DNA from: an uncultured Chryseolinea sp.
GTDB taxonomy: Bacteria > Bacteroidota > Bacteroidia > Cytophagales > Cyclobacteriaceae
Length of the DNA stretch: 7,352 nucleotides
Direction of reading: 5' to 3'
Assembly (NCBI GenBank): GCA_946478915.1
Contig: CAMLER010000243.1
Location: 1 to 7,352, forward strand
Shown in pieces: positions 1 to 5,762 of the stretch. A program made the position numbers and the translations under genes. The notes under the pieces were generated by a model that was given only the letters and a program-made list of their open reading frames with translations, did not search any database and had not been told where the DNA came from. Every line of letters begins with the position of its first letter. The stretch's first letter is position 1.

Positions 1-2
1 TT

Positions 3-43
3 AAAAACAAAAACCCCTAAAATCATTACGATTTTAAGGGTTT
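3..43 (-). terminator. Putative Rho-independent terminator, leftward
   Basis: Positions 11-24 and 30-43 form a 14-position inverted repeat around a 5-nt loop (25-29). The one imperfect position (17/37) is a G·U wobble in the minus-strand RNA but a C/A mismatch in the plus-strand RNA. In the minus direction the stem is followed at once by a T-rich tract (10 down to 3, with one G). The plus-strand continuation is much less T-rich, so the minus orientation is favoured. It lies about 75 bp beyond the first tmRNA terminator and could be a back-up for ssrA, or could end a short unrecognised transcript. Confidence 0.6.
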
Positions 44-119
44 GATTCGATTTTATTGGAAATCAACTGCGTCTGCGTAGCTCCGTGGATGATTGATTCA
101 CACAGCAAAGCCCAAACAT

Positions 120-158
120 AAAAAACCCGCCTGCGCGACGAGGCGTCGCTTCGGCGGG
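120..158 (-). terminator. Rho-independent terminator of ssrA
   Basis: In the minus-strand RNA, CCCGCC (158-153) pairs with GGCGGG (131-126). Inside this, after a 3x3 internal loop, GCGACG pairs with CGTCGC (149-144 with 140-135) around a 3-nt loop. Six T follow directly (125-120). The stem begins 4 nt after the encoded end of the tmRNA, which is the expected place for its transcription terminator. Confidence 0.88.
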
Positions 159-162
159 CGAA

Positions 163-586
163 GGTGGAGCCGCAGAGAATCGAACTCTGGTCCAGAGAAG
201 TTAATCCCGTACTTTCTACATGCTTAGTCAACTTTGATTTTTCGAAGAAAGCCCTCCTACGCTAAAGCTTCAGAGGGCGAAGCAAGGGAGGTGACACCCT
301 AAGCTTTCCCTTAGTTGCTGTGTCTTATCCGCGCTTAGCAACATCACGCGGAGCAGCTCTGCAAAACGACACCGCTATCCAGCACCTGCAGGACGTCAGC
401 GCTGAGCGATGATGGCTTTCCCGATCTTATCGGGACGAGGCTAATCTATCCTATCGGATAAATTAAGCAGCCATGGCGTAGTTAGACTCGCCAAGTATGG
501 TTTGGAACTATCTTTCAAGGCTCTCATTCCATGAGCCTGCATGCTTACACACGTTATCACACATCCTGTCAAAACCGGTCGGCCCC
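163..586 (-). ncRNA. ssrA: tmRNA (transfer-messenger RNA)
   Basis: This RNA rescues ribosomes stalled on broken mRNAs. It acts with SmpB as an alanyl-tRNA mimic and then as a short mRNA that adds a degradation tag. The 5' end GGGGCCG (586-580) pairs with the 3' CGGCTCC to form the acceptor stem. A T-arm with a 5-bp CAGAG/CTCTG stem and a TTCGATT loop lies at 173-189. The tag frame (492-463) reads GESNYAMAA and ends in TAA. It is followed by small hairpins, at 447-460 (TATCC/GGATA) and 420-434 (CCCGAT/ATCGGG), consistent with tmRNA helices after the stop. The discriminator A is at 165 and the genome continues CCT, so the final A of the 3' CCA is not encoded and must be added after transcription. 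The length, about 424 nt, is slightly above the usual 350-400. It is a one-piece tmRNA, not permuted. Confidence 0.97.
463..492 (-). other. ssrA: tmRNA tag reading frame (GESNYAMAA)
   Basis: The frame starts at a GGC resume codon (492-490) and encodes G-E-S-N-Y-A-M-A-A followed by TAA (465-463). The ...AMAA end is the type of C-terminal signal recognised by ClpXP-like proteases. With the charged alanine added first, the full tag would be AGESNYAMAA. This is a decoding segment within the RNA and not an independent gene. Confidence 0.95.
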
Positions 587-592
587 ATAAAA

Positions 593-627
593 AGCTGTCA
601 GCTACCAGCCGTCAGCTAACAGCTTTA
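593..627. repeat. Heptamer tandem array in the tmRNA leader
   Basis: Five consecutive 7-bp units begin at 593, 600, 607, 614 and 621. Each starts AGC, as in AGCTGTC and AGCTAAC. The units also make the segment partly self-complementary (AGCTGTC against GACAGCT-type strings). The array lies wholly between the putative tmRNA promoter and the mature tmRNA 5' end, so it would be transcribed in the precursor leader and removed on 5' maturation. Confidence 0.7.
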
Positions 628-642
628 ACCTGCGTAGGATGA

Positions 643-670
643 CAAATATAAAAGGAAAAAAGTTCACAAC
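643..670 (-). promoter_or_regulatory. Putative Bacteroidota-type promoter of ssrA
   Basis: On the minus strand TATATTTG (650-643) is an exact match to the -7 consensus TAnnTTTG used by the primary sigma factor of this phylum. A GTTG (670-667) lies 16 nt upstream as a possible -33 element, slightly closer than the usual 17-23 nt. Transcription would start near 636, giving a leader of about 50 nt before the mature tmRNA 5' end at 586. The -7 match is seen directly; promoter activity is inferred. Confidence 0.55.
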
Positions 671-759
671 GCCTCCGAGGCAGCACGTGCCCGACCCGTT
701 AGAAACATAAAGCGCATGCTAAGGTTATTATCATACTATAGCCTATTTGTTTTTCCTTA

Positions 760-1977
760 ATGGATTCGTATCTCTTTTTAATTACTGTTATAGGAATTGC
801 AGCCTTAGGCATGGCTTGGGTGCCTTATTTTACTCAACGAACAAATATTTCTTACGCAATTGTCTATGTGTCCGCTGGAGCGATCCTTTATTCCTTTACA
901 GACAAACTTCCAATTCCGGATCCGCTGATCAACAATGAAAACTTACTTCGTGTCACTGAGATGTTTGTCATTATTTCGCTAATGTCAACTGGCTTAAAGA
1001 TCGATCAGCCATTCTCTTTCCGCCAGTGGCGGATACCGCTAAGGTTGGTTAGCATTACGATGCTGTTTAGTATCGGTGCCATGTTCTTGCTCGGCAAATG
1101 GCTGTTCAACCTTGGCCTTCCGGAAGCACTGCTTCTCGCCGCTGTACTTGCTCCTACTGATCCTGTTCTCGCCTCGGATGTTCAGGTGGGCCCACCCATG
1201 GAAGAAAAGAAGGACAACATCAAGTTTTCTCTCACAGCTGAAGCAGGACTGAACGATGGAATGGCGTTTCCTTTCACTTTTCTCGCTATTCAACTTTCAT
1301 CAAAAGATTTCAGTTTCCAACGGTGGTTCGCAAATGACCTGCTATTGAAGATTCTAATCGGATTGGTCTCTGGATTTGTTATAGGTAGGATCCTGGCGTT
1401 GCTGATTTTCAAGGTGTCAAGGGAAATGGATCTTAAGGTCCGTGATGGATTCGTCGCGATATGTGCTACATTGATCACCTATGGCATAACGGAAATGCTT
1501 CATGGATATGGATTTGTTGCCGTTTTTATTGCTGCAATTACCATACGAAACTATGAACTGAATCATGACTACCATCATAAAATGCATTCATTCACAGATC
1601 AGATTGAACGCATTCTTCTTGCCGTCGTTCTTATTCTTTTTGGTGGAGTCTTTATCCATGGCCTATCAAGTAACATTTCATGGACAATCATCCTCTTTGC
1701 CATGCTTTGCATTTTTGTGATTCGACCAGCCGCTTCCTGGGTGGCAATGATGGGTAATGGCTTGCATACCAAAGAAAAAACGGCCATCAGCTTCTTTGGG
1801 ATTAAAGGAATAGGTTCTCTATTTTATCTGTCTTATGCGCTTCAACACGAGAATTTTTTTTCCGGGCACCTGTTATGGACAATCGTTGGAGCCGTCATCG
1901 TGCTTTCCATTTTTATCCACGGAACGACAGCACCTTATACTATGAAAAAGCTGGATCATTTCAATAAAAAGCGCTAG
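760..1977 (+). CDS. Cation:proton antiporter, CPA1/NhaP type
   Basis: An integral inner-membrane antiporter of 405 residues that exchanges monovalent cations (Na+ or K+) for protons, supporting pH and ion homeostasis. The chain is hydrophobic throughout, with about a dozen membrane segments and short loops. Two family signatures are clear. A-P-T-D-P-V (Asp134) begins the stretch APTDPVLASDVQVG, and A-E-A-G-L-N-D-G carries the Asn165-Asp166 pair that marks the ion-binding site of electroneutral CPA1/NhaP exchangers. The N-terminal motif LxIPDPL and the stretch LMSTGLKIDQPFS also look typical of a bacterial subgroup annotated simply as cation:proton antiporter. There is no C-terminal TrkA_C or CAP_ED regulatory domain; the protein ends soon after the last membrane helix with a short basic tail. 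The ATG at 760 gives a normal N-terminus for the family, and no ribosome binding site is evident. It is transcribed divergently from ssrA and stands alone. Ion specificity cannot be read from the sequence. Confidence 0.93.
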   Translation: MDSYLFLITVIGIAALGMAWVPYFTQRTNISYAIVYVSAGAILYSFTDKLPIPDPLINNENLLRVTEMFVIISLMSTGLKIDQPFSFRQWRIPLRLVSITMLFSIGAMFLLGKWLFNLGLPEALLLAAVLAPTDPVLASDVQVGPPMEEKKDNIKFSLTAEAGLNDGMAFPFTFLAIQLSSKDFSFQRWFANDLLLKILIGLVSGFVIGRILALLIFKVSREMDLKVRDGFVAICATLITYGITEMLHGYGFVAVFIAAITIRNYELNHDYHHKMHSFTDQIERILLAVVLILFGGVFIHGLSSNISWTIILFAMLCIFVIRPAASWVAMMGNGLHTKEKTAISFFGIKGIGSLFYLSYALQHENFFSGHLLWTIVGAVIVLSIFIHGTTAPYTMKKLDHFNKKR

Positions 1978-2233
1978 CCAGCCCCTGGTAAAAAGCTAAA
2001 GCTCCTACACGGCGAGTTAAGCACGTTGACACACCTTTTCACAACCGTGCCTCCGGAATCGTCCATAGATTATCTTTCAAAGATTCTTCGAACCATTCTA
2101 ATCATAACACTAAGCTTTAAACTCTAAAAAATTCGCACCCTAGCTGGGGCCTGGTTAGCCACCAAAATTTTTTCCTCAAAATCACATTAAATACAGACTG
2201 TTTACGCCCTAACATCCAAAGTGTTAAACTTAA

Positions 2234-2268
2234 AGCTGTTGACTGATAGCTGTCAGCTGACAGCTTAT
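2234..2268. repeat. Heptamer tandem array upstream of dnaX
   Basis: Five 7-bp units begin at 2234, 2241, 2248, 2255 and 2262. Four of them start AGCT (for example AGCTGTC, AGCTGAC) and the second is degenerate (GACTGAT). The units are the same family as those at 593-627 in front of the tmRNA, so the two sites share unit sequence as well as period. The centre is also a palindrome (AGCTGTCAGCTGACAGCT). Confidence 0.7.
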
Positions 2269-2279
2269 TTTGATCTCCG

Positions 2280-2307
2280 AACTTTAAACTTTAACCCTCA
2301 AACCATA
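2280..2307. repeat. AACTTTA-type heptamer run before dnaX
   Basis: Two perfect AACTTTA units at 2280-2286 and 2287-2293 are followed by two degenerate 7-bp units (ACCCTCA, AACCATA). The run ends 11 bp before the dnaX start codon, so it occupies the likely untranslated leader. It is short, and the assignment rests mainly on the shared period with the neighbouring arrays. Confidence 0.45.
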
Positions 2308-2318
2308 TCTTGCAGCAG

Positions 2319-3431
2319 ATGGAAAATTTTGTTGTCTCTGCGCGAAAATACCGGCCTTCCGGTTTTGATGAGGTTGTGGGTCAGGAGCACATCACTACCA
2401 CCTTAAAAAATGCCATCGATAGTAATAAGCTGGCCCAGGCTCTCCTGTTCTGTGGTCCGAGAGGTGTGGGTAAGACAACCTGTGCGCGCATTGTTGCGCG
2501 TCTCATCAATGGGTTCGACGAGAAAGCGGAAACGAACTCCCTAAACATTTTTGAGTTGGATGCCGCTTCAAACAACTCCGTGGAAGATATCCGAAACCTC
2601 ATTGAACAGGTTCGTTATCCACCTCAATTCGGGAAGTTTAAAGTATACATCATCGATGAAGTGCACATGCTTTCCAACGCGGCGTTCAATGCGTTCTTAA
2701 AGACATTGGAAGAGCCACCATCGTACGCAATCTTTATCCTGGCCACGACCGAGAAACACAAGGTAATACCCACGATTTTATCGCGTTGCCAGATCTTTGA
2801 TTTTAACCGCATCCAAATCAGCGATATAACCAATCATCTGAAAAAAATTGCTGAGCGGGAAGGTATTGCAGCAGAAGAGGAAGCTCTACATCTCATTTCG
2901 CAAAAGGCTGATGGGGCACTGCGCGATGCGCTTTCCATCTTCGACTTAATGGTCACGTATGCTGCGGGTAAAGAAGTCACTTTCAAGTCGACTCTCAAAA
3001 ATCTGCACATCCTTGATTATGATTACTACTTCGACATAGTCGATGCGCTGTTAAGCCAAAACCATTCGCAACCGCTCCTGCTGTTTGACGAAATACTTCG
3101 AAAGGGTTTCGATGGACATAATTTCATTGTAGGCCTGAGTGAGCATTTGAGAAACCTTCTGGTTTCCCAGGATGCCAGAACGACTAATCTGATGGAGGTA
3201 CCGGAAAGCGTGAAAAAAAAATACGCGCATCAGGCTCTGTCAGCCCCTCCTTCTCTTCTGCTCACATGGCTCAACATTGCAAACCAATGTGACATCAATT
3301 ACAAGACTTTGAAGAATCAGCGACTAGGCGTTGAACTTGCGCTGATGAAGATGGCTAACGTCACGGCTATACTACACCCAGAGGAAGTGGACCTGCCAAG
3401 CGAGGGATTAAAAAAAAAAGCGATAGCGTAA
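2319..3431 (+). CDS. dnaX: DNA polymerase III gamma/tau subunit, zero-frame (gamma-like) product
   Basis: The AAA+ ATPase of the replicative clamp loader, which loads the beta sliding clamp onto primed DNA. The zero-frame product is 370 residues. Visible motifs are Walker A GPRGVGKT (46-53), Walker B/DEAD-like IIDEVH (111-116), sensor 1 ATT (142-144), the SRC arginine finger (155-157) and sensor 2 GALRDALS (199-206). The clamp-loader collar region follows to about residue 350. The start chosen is the ATG at 2319, giving the familiar MENFVVSARKYRP; an in-frame TTG three codons earlier is less likely. The cysteine-rich zinc module normally between Walker A and the ELDAASNNSVDDIR motif is absent: residues 65-76 form a short cysteine-free linker. 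The frame stops at TAA (3429-3431), four codons after a run of ten A. The conserved C-terminal part follows in the -1 frame, so this ORF alone matches a gamma form, or is an artefact of a miscounted A run. Confidence 0.93.
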   Translation: MENFVVSARKYRPSGFDEVVGQEHITTTLKNAIDSNKLAQALLFCGPRGVGKTTCARIVARLINGFDEKAETNSLNIFELDAASNNSVEDIRNLIEQVRYPPQFGKFKVYIIDEVHMLSNAAFNAFLKTLEEPPSYAIFILATTEKHKVIPTILSRCQIFDFNRIQISDITNHLKKIAEREGIAAEEEALHLISQKADGALRDALSIFDLMVTYAAGKEVTFKSTLKNLHILDYDYYFDIVDALLSQNHSQPLLLFDEILRKGFDGHNFIVGLSEHLRNLLVSQDARTTNLMEVPESVKKKYAHQALSAPPSLLLTWLNIANQCDINYKTLKNQRLGVELALMKMANVTAILHPEEVDLPSEGLKKKAIA

Positions 3432-3466
3432 GACATCCCTCCCGGGATGATATCCCACCGGCTATA
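3410..3466 (+). promoter_or_regulatory. Candidate dnaX recoding (frameshift) site
   Basis: Ten consecutive A (3410-3419) follow TT and precede G. Zero-frame codons are TTA AAA AAA AAA GCG, so a -1 tandem slip on A AAA AAA re-pairs perfectly and continues AGC GAT AGC. An SD-like GAGGGA lies just upstream at 3402-3407. Downstream, CATCCC/GGGATG (3434-3439 with 3444-3449) closes a tetraloop. ATAGC (3423-3427) can pair with GCTAT (3461-3465) to enclose it, starting 3 nt after the A tract. A slippery run with an upstream SD-like element and a downstream stem is the arrangement of the E. coli dnaX frameshift signal. A run of nine A causes transcriptional slippage in Thermus dnaX. Whether either process operates here is inferred. 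Confidence 0.6.
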
Positions 3467-4045
3467 ACACCTTCCGCATCCCGGTCAAAAAGAACGAATG
3501 GACATTCCGACGCGCAGGAAGCTGCGGTAGCAGAAATGGAATTGGAACCGCCTGTTCCCTCACTGCCGAAATCGGATAAGCCATCTGTAAAACAACCATC
3601 CAAAAGTACCATCAAGCTTACGGATTTTCTTAAAAGTAAATCTGTTGAGACGACAACGCAGGCAGCAGAAGTCAAACCTGATATAAATGAATCGTTTACT
3701 GCCGAGCAGCTCCATTTGGTCTGGACTGACTTTGCGGAACAGCGAAAAAAATTCCAGGCAGAATTCCAGCTGCTTTCACAGCCGTATGAAATTCGTGAAA
3801 ATCAGGTCATCATTCATTTGTTAAGCACGGTCCAGGAAACGCTTTTATCCAATTTCAAGTCCGATTTAATTGGTTATCTGCGCATGCATCTAAAGAACAA
3901 CAGTATTTTGGTCGTTGGTGAATTGAAGGAGTCGGAAGAGAAACAAATGTTATACACGCCGCGGGATAAGTTTGAATACCTCCTTGAGAAAAATTCCTTG
4001 CTAAAGGAGATGCGTGATCGGCTCGGGCTGGATCCGGACTTTTAG
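3419..4045 (+). CDS. dnaX: DnaX C-terminal (tau-like) extension in the -1 frame
   Basis: The -1 frame is open without a stop from inside the A tract to TAG at 4045. If joined after the third Lys codon it would add 208 residues and give a 575-residue tau-like protein, a normal length for full DnaX in this phylum. The first 70 or so residues are a Pro/Ser/Lys-rich linker. The conserved block from about 3680 reads like the end of Bacteroidota DnaX (LVWTDFAEQRKKFQAEF, then an IIHLLS strand, FKSDLIGYLR, and a terminal LLKEMRDRLGLDPDF). In E. coli the tau-specific region binds the polymerase alpha subunit and the DnaB helicase; by analogy this part would connect the loader to the replisome. The first ATG in this frame (3536) lies inside the linker, has no visible ribosome binding site, and would leave a protein of 169 residues without the ATPase. 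An independent gene is therefore unlikely. Confidence 0.85.
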   Translation, partial: SDSVRHPSRDDIPPAITPSASRSKRTNGHSDAQEAAVAEMELEPPVPSLPKSDKPSVKQPSKSTIKLTDFLKSKSVETTTQAAEVKPDINESFTAEQLHLVWTDFAEQRKKFQAEFQLLSQPYEIRENQVIIHLLSTVQETLLSNFKSDLIGYLRMHLKNNSILVVGELKESEEKQMLYTPRDKFEYLLEKNSLLKEMRDRLGLDPDF

Positions 4046-4050
4046 AAATA

Positions 4051-4099
4051 GTTGTAAGTTGTAAGTTGTAAGTTGTAAGTAGTAAGTAGTAATTTGTAG
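4051..4099. repeat. GTTGTAA heptamer tandem array
   Basis: Four perfect GTTGTAA units (4051-4078) are followed by two GTAGTAA units (4079-4092) and a degenerate TTTGTAG (4093-4099). The array fills most of the 71 bp between the converging ends of dnaX (4045) and the 7TM gene (4117). It contains no inverted repeat, so it is not a classical terminator. Being 7 bp, the unit shifts frame at each copy and reads as a low-complexity 7-residue repeat in any frame, which explains the spurious open frame antisense here. Confidence 0.88.
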
Positions 4100-4116
4100 G
4101 TTTAGACATTATTTTT

Positions 4117-5376
4117 TCATCGTCCATAAATATCTTGCATCGTCATAGAATCACCACGCAAATTTTTCGTTTTGAGAACGCCAATATGGTAAAGCATCCC
4201 TACCGTTGTGAGCGCAAAAATCAGGATGTAGCCAAGGTTCATTAAGGCTAAATTGTAGGGGAATGAAATGTGATAGGCAGCAATGTCGTACGCAAACAAA
4301 ACAATACCGATCCAAATACTCCCCATTAAGAACCACGATCCCTCCTTTTCAAAAATCAGTGCTTGAACGATAATGGTGACCCCGTATAATATTACAAACA
4401 CAGCCACCGAGAGGTAAATTGATATCCATCGCGTGTAAATGATTGCCGGTGTAAGCAACGTAAATATTATGAAGAATACATTAAGGGCTACAGCAAGATA
4501 TGTGAGTAAAGCGTTACTGATGTCACTAAATAACTCATGAAAAAATAATGCAGCCCAAACGACCATAAGAAATAAGCTTATGTATTCGGTCTTGACTGAC
4601 CATTCCCAGTCTATTCCAGGAAACATCCATGCAAGAGGATAAACGTTAGAGAAAACGGCGCGTATCGACCAGGTCAAGCATAACAACGCAAAATAAAGAA
4701 CGGCGTGCTTGCGGTTCAACCGGTAGTAATAATAAAATAGAAATAACAACCCCGAAGAAAAAAGGATAATGCTTTCGGCAATGCTGCTACCAATTGCCCA
4801 ATTGAAATGAGCGCGTACCGGCTCGGCCTTACCCAAATATATTGCACGGGATGCGCCTCCTTTGTAGTGATGGTAATTTGAAATCTGCAACACTAAATTC
4901 AAAGTATCAGTCTTGGCAAAGTATTCGCCAACCTTATAGATCCATTGTGGACTGGAATCTTCGGCCCTATCGCCAACAACTCCAGCAGACGCAATAAGCT
5001 TGCCGTTTACCCAAAAATTATAGCTGTTATTCATCGGCGGGATTTCGAAAGACCAATTGCTTAAGCCCGGCGGCACTACGACAGTTAGCCAATACGTTGC
5101 ACAGCCCGTTCCCCGCCCGCCTGATCGCATATCATTCCATAAAGACGGAAACAACACGGGCCGTCCTTCCCTTGAACTAATTCCGTCTGGATTAAGAAGC
5201 TTGTTTTCCACAAACATCCATTCAGCCTTTAATGGTAGTCGATTCGAAAAATCCCACCCGCGCGCATCGATAGTCCCATTCTTCGTAAACGGCGATTGGG
5301 CTTTGGCAGCAGAAATGTTACATACATGAAAGTATGCAAGCAGGTTGAAGACAATTAAAATCCGCCATGCGAACAT
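4117..5376 (-). CDS. 7TMR-DISM-type receptor-like membrane protein without output domain
   Basis: A 419-residue protein. Residues 1-26 form a signal peptide with an AKA-Q cleavage site. Residues about 27-190 are a secreted beta-sandwich resembling the galactose-binding-like sensor domain of 7TMR-DISM receptors; the segments DARGWDFSNRLPLKAEWMF and FWVNGKLIASAGVVG are typical. Residues about 195-400 contain seven hydrophobic helices. The tail is only about 18 residues. In this family the 7TM unit normally sends a ligand signal to a C-terminal cytoplasmic histidine kinase, GGDEF, cyclase, SpoIIE or LuxR-type domain. None is present here, nor is one encoded just downstream: the TGA stop is followed within 20 bp by the heptamer array and then by convergent dnaX. 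It may signal through a partner encoded elsewhere or be a truncated receptor. I chose the ATG at 5376; an in-frame GTG two codons earlier (5382) is the alternative. No ribosome binding site is seen. Ligand and role are unknown. Confidence 0.85.
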   Translation of the reverse strand: MFAWRILIVFNLLAYFHVCNISAAKAQSPFTKNGTIDARGWDFSNRLPLKAEWMFVENKLLNPDGISSREGRPVLFPSLWNDMRSGGRGTGCATYWLTVVVPPGLSNWSFEIPPMNNSYNFWVNGKLIASAGVVGDRAEDSSPQWIYKVGEYFAKTDTLNLVLQISNYHHYKGGASRAIYLGKAEPVRAHFNWAIGSSIAESIILFSSGLLFLFYYYYRLNRKHAVLYFALLCLTWSIRAVFSNVYPLAWMFPGIDWEWSVKTEYISLFLMVVWAALFFHELFSDISNALLTYLAVALNVFFIIFTLLTPAIIYTRWISIYLSVAVFVILYGVTIIVQALIFEKEGSWFLMGSIWIGIVLFAYDIAAYHISFPYNLALMNLGYILIFALTTVGMLYHIGVLKTKNLRGDSMTMQDIYGR

Positions 5377-5547
5377 ATCCACAAGTAGTTAAGCGTTCAG
5401 TACGGGGCGGTTGTGTGAATTCGCTGGAGAGGAAATTCAGCTAATCACGAGTAATGAGAGGTGCTTTAATTAGTATGCAAGATACAAAAAACAGACTGGG
5501 TTTTTGTCAACTTCCACTAAAATTGCAGCGCTTACGTCGTTCAAAAA

Positions 5548-5569
5548 GAGGCCAAATTGAGGCCAAATC
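5548..5569. repeat. 11-bp tandem duplication
   Basis: GAGGCCAAATT (5548-5558) is followed immediately by GAGGCCAAATC (5559-5569), ten of eleven positions identical. It lies about 170-190 bp upstream of the start of the 7TM gene. One helical turn of separation would suit a tandem regulator site, but a chance micro-duplication is equally possible. Confidence 0.5.
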
Positions 5570-5682
5570 AGGGTATTTTATGTTTTTTCGACGAGTTGCA
5601 TATTACAATGGAACGCGCATCCCCAAACTAAAATTCCGCTGAGAAATACCGCCTCATCCTGCCTTGTCAAATTAGAAAAAAA

Positions 5683-5743
5683 GGAATAAGGAACAAGTAT
5701 CGCGTCGCAAAGTGAGCACCTAATTCCCTATTCCCTGTCGCCT
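5683..5743. repeat. Two short heptamer runs forming an inverted pair
   Basis: GGAATAA and GGAACAA (5683-5696) are two period-7 units. ATTCCCT twice (5723-5729 and 5730-5736) is a second run, followed by GTCGCCT. The two runs are also near-inverted copies: 5683-5693 and 5724-5734 pair at ten of eleven positions across a 30-nt loop. The unit sequence differs from the AGCTGTC, AACTTTA and GTTGTAA arrays elsewhere in the window, although the period is the same. Confidence 0.45.
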
Positions 5744-5762
5744 CCTTTAAAAATCGCAAACA

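Larger units (their letters stand above)
1978..2318. other. Gene-free stretch between antiporter and dnaX
   Basis: I see no credible gene in these 341 bp. They contain a 13-bp perfect dyad ATCTTT-C-AAAGAT at 2072-2084, and a weak terminator-like signal at 2152-2173 (TGGT/ACCA stem, loop TAGCC, then AAA and six T) that might end the antiporter transcript. Two heptamer arrays (2234-2268 and 2280-2307) follow, with a weaker period-7 echo at 2113-2126. The dnaX promoter should lie here. The closest string to TAnnTTTG just upstream is TATTTTG near 2265, one base short of the consensus spacing. Confidence 0.5.

Noticed and set aside
163..200. A stand-alone tRNA gene suggested by the T-arm
   Set aside because: The T-arm belongs to the tRNA-like domain of tmRNA; no anticodon arm is present and the tag frame confirms ssrA.
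34..231. Minus-strand open frame across the tmRNA 3' end
   Set aside because: It overlaps the structured 3' end of tmRNA and its terminator and has no protein-like features.
2310..2312. TTG as the dnaX start
   Set aside because: The ATG three codons later gives the standard N-terminus MENFVVSARKYRP.
3536..4045. A separate gene starting at the ATG at 3536
   Set aside because: The frame is open well upstream to the A10 tract, and the product matches the C-terminal part expected of DnaX. There is no ribosome binding site or domain start at 3536, so it is treated as the -1 frame extension of dnaX.
4051..4099. CRISPR array
   Set aside because: The repeats are 7 bp, directly abutting and without spacers; no cas genes are present.
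3855..4127. Minus-strand open frame over the heptamer array
   Set aside because: Its C-proximal half lies over dnaX and its repetitive NYYLLLTTYNLQLTT stretch is simply the 7-bp array translated.
5454..5642. 62-residue plus-strand open frame
   Set aside because: It has no recognisable domain, start context or neighbouring signal, and a basic, low-information composition. It also overlaps an 11-bp duplication. A chance open frame is likelier.
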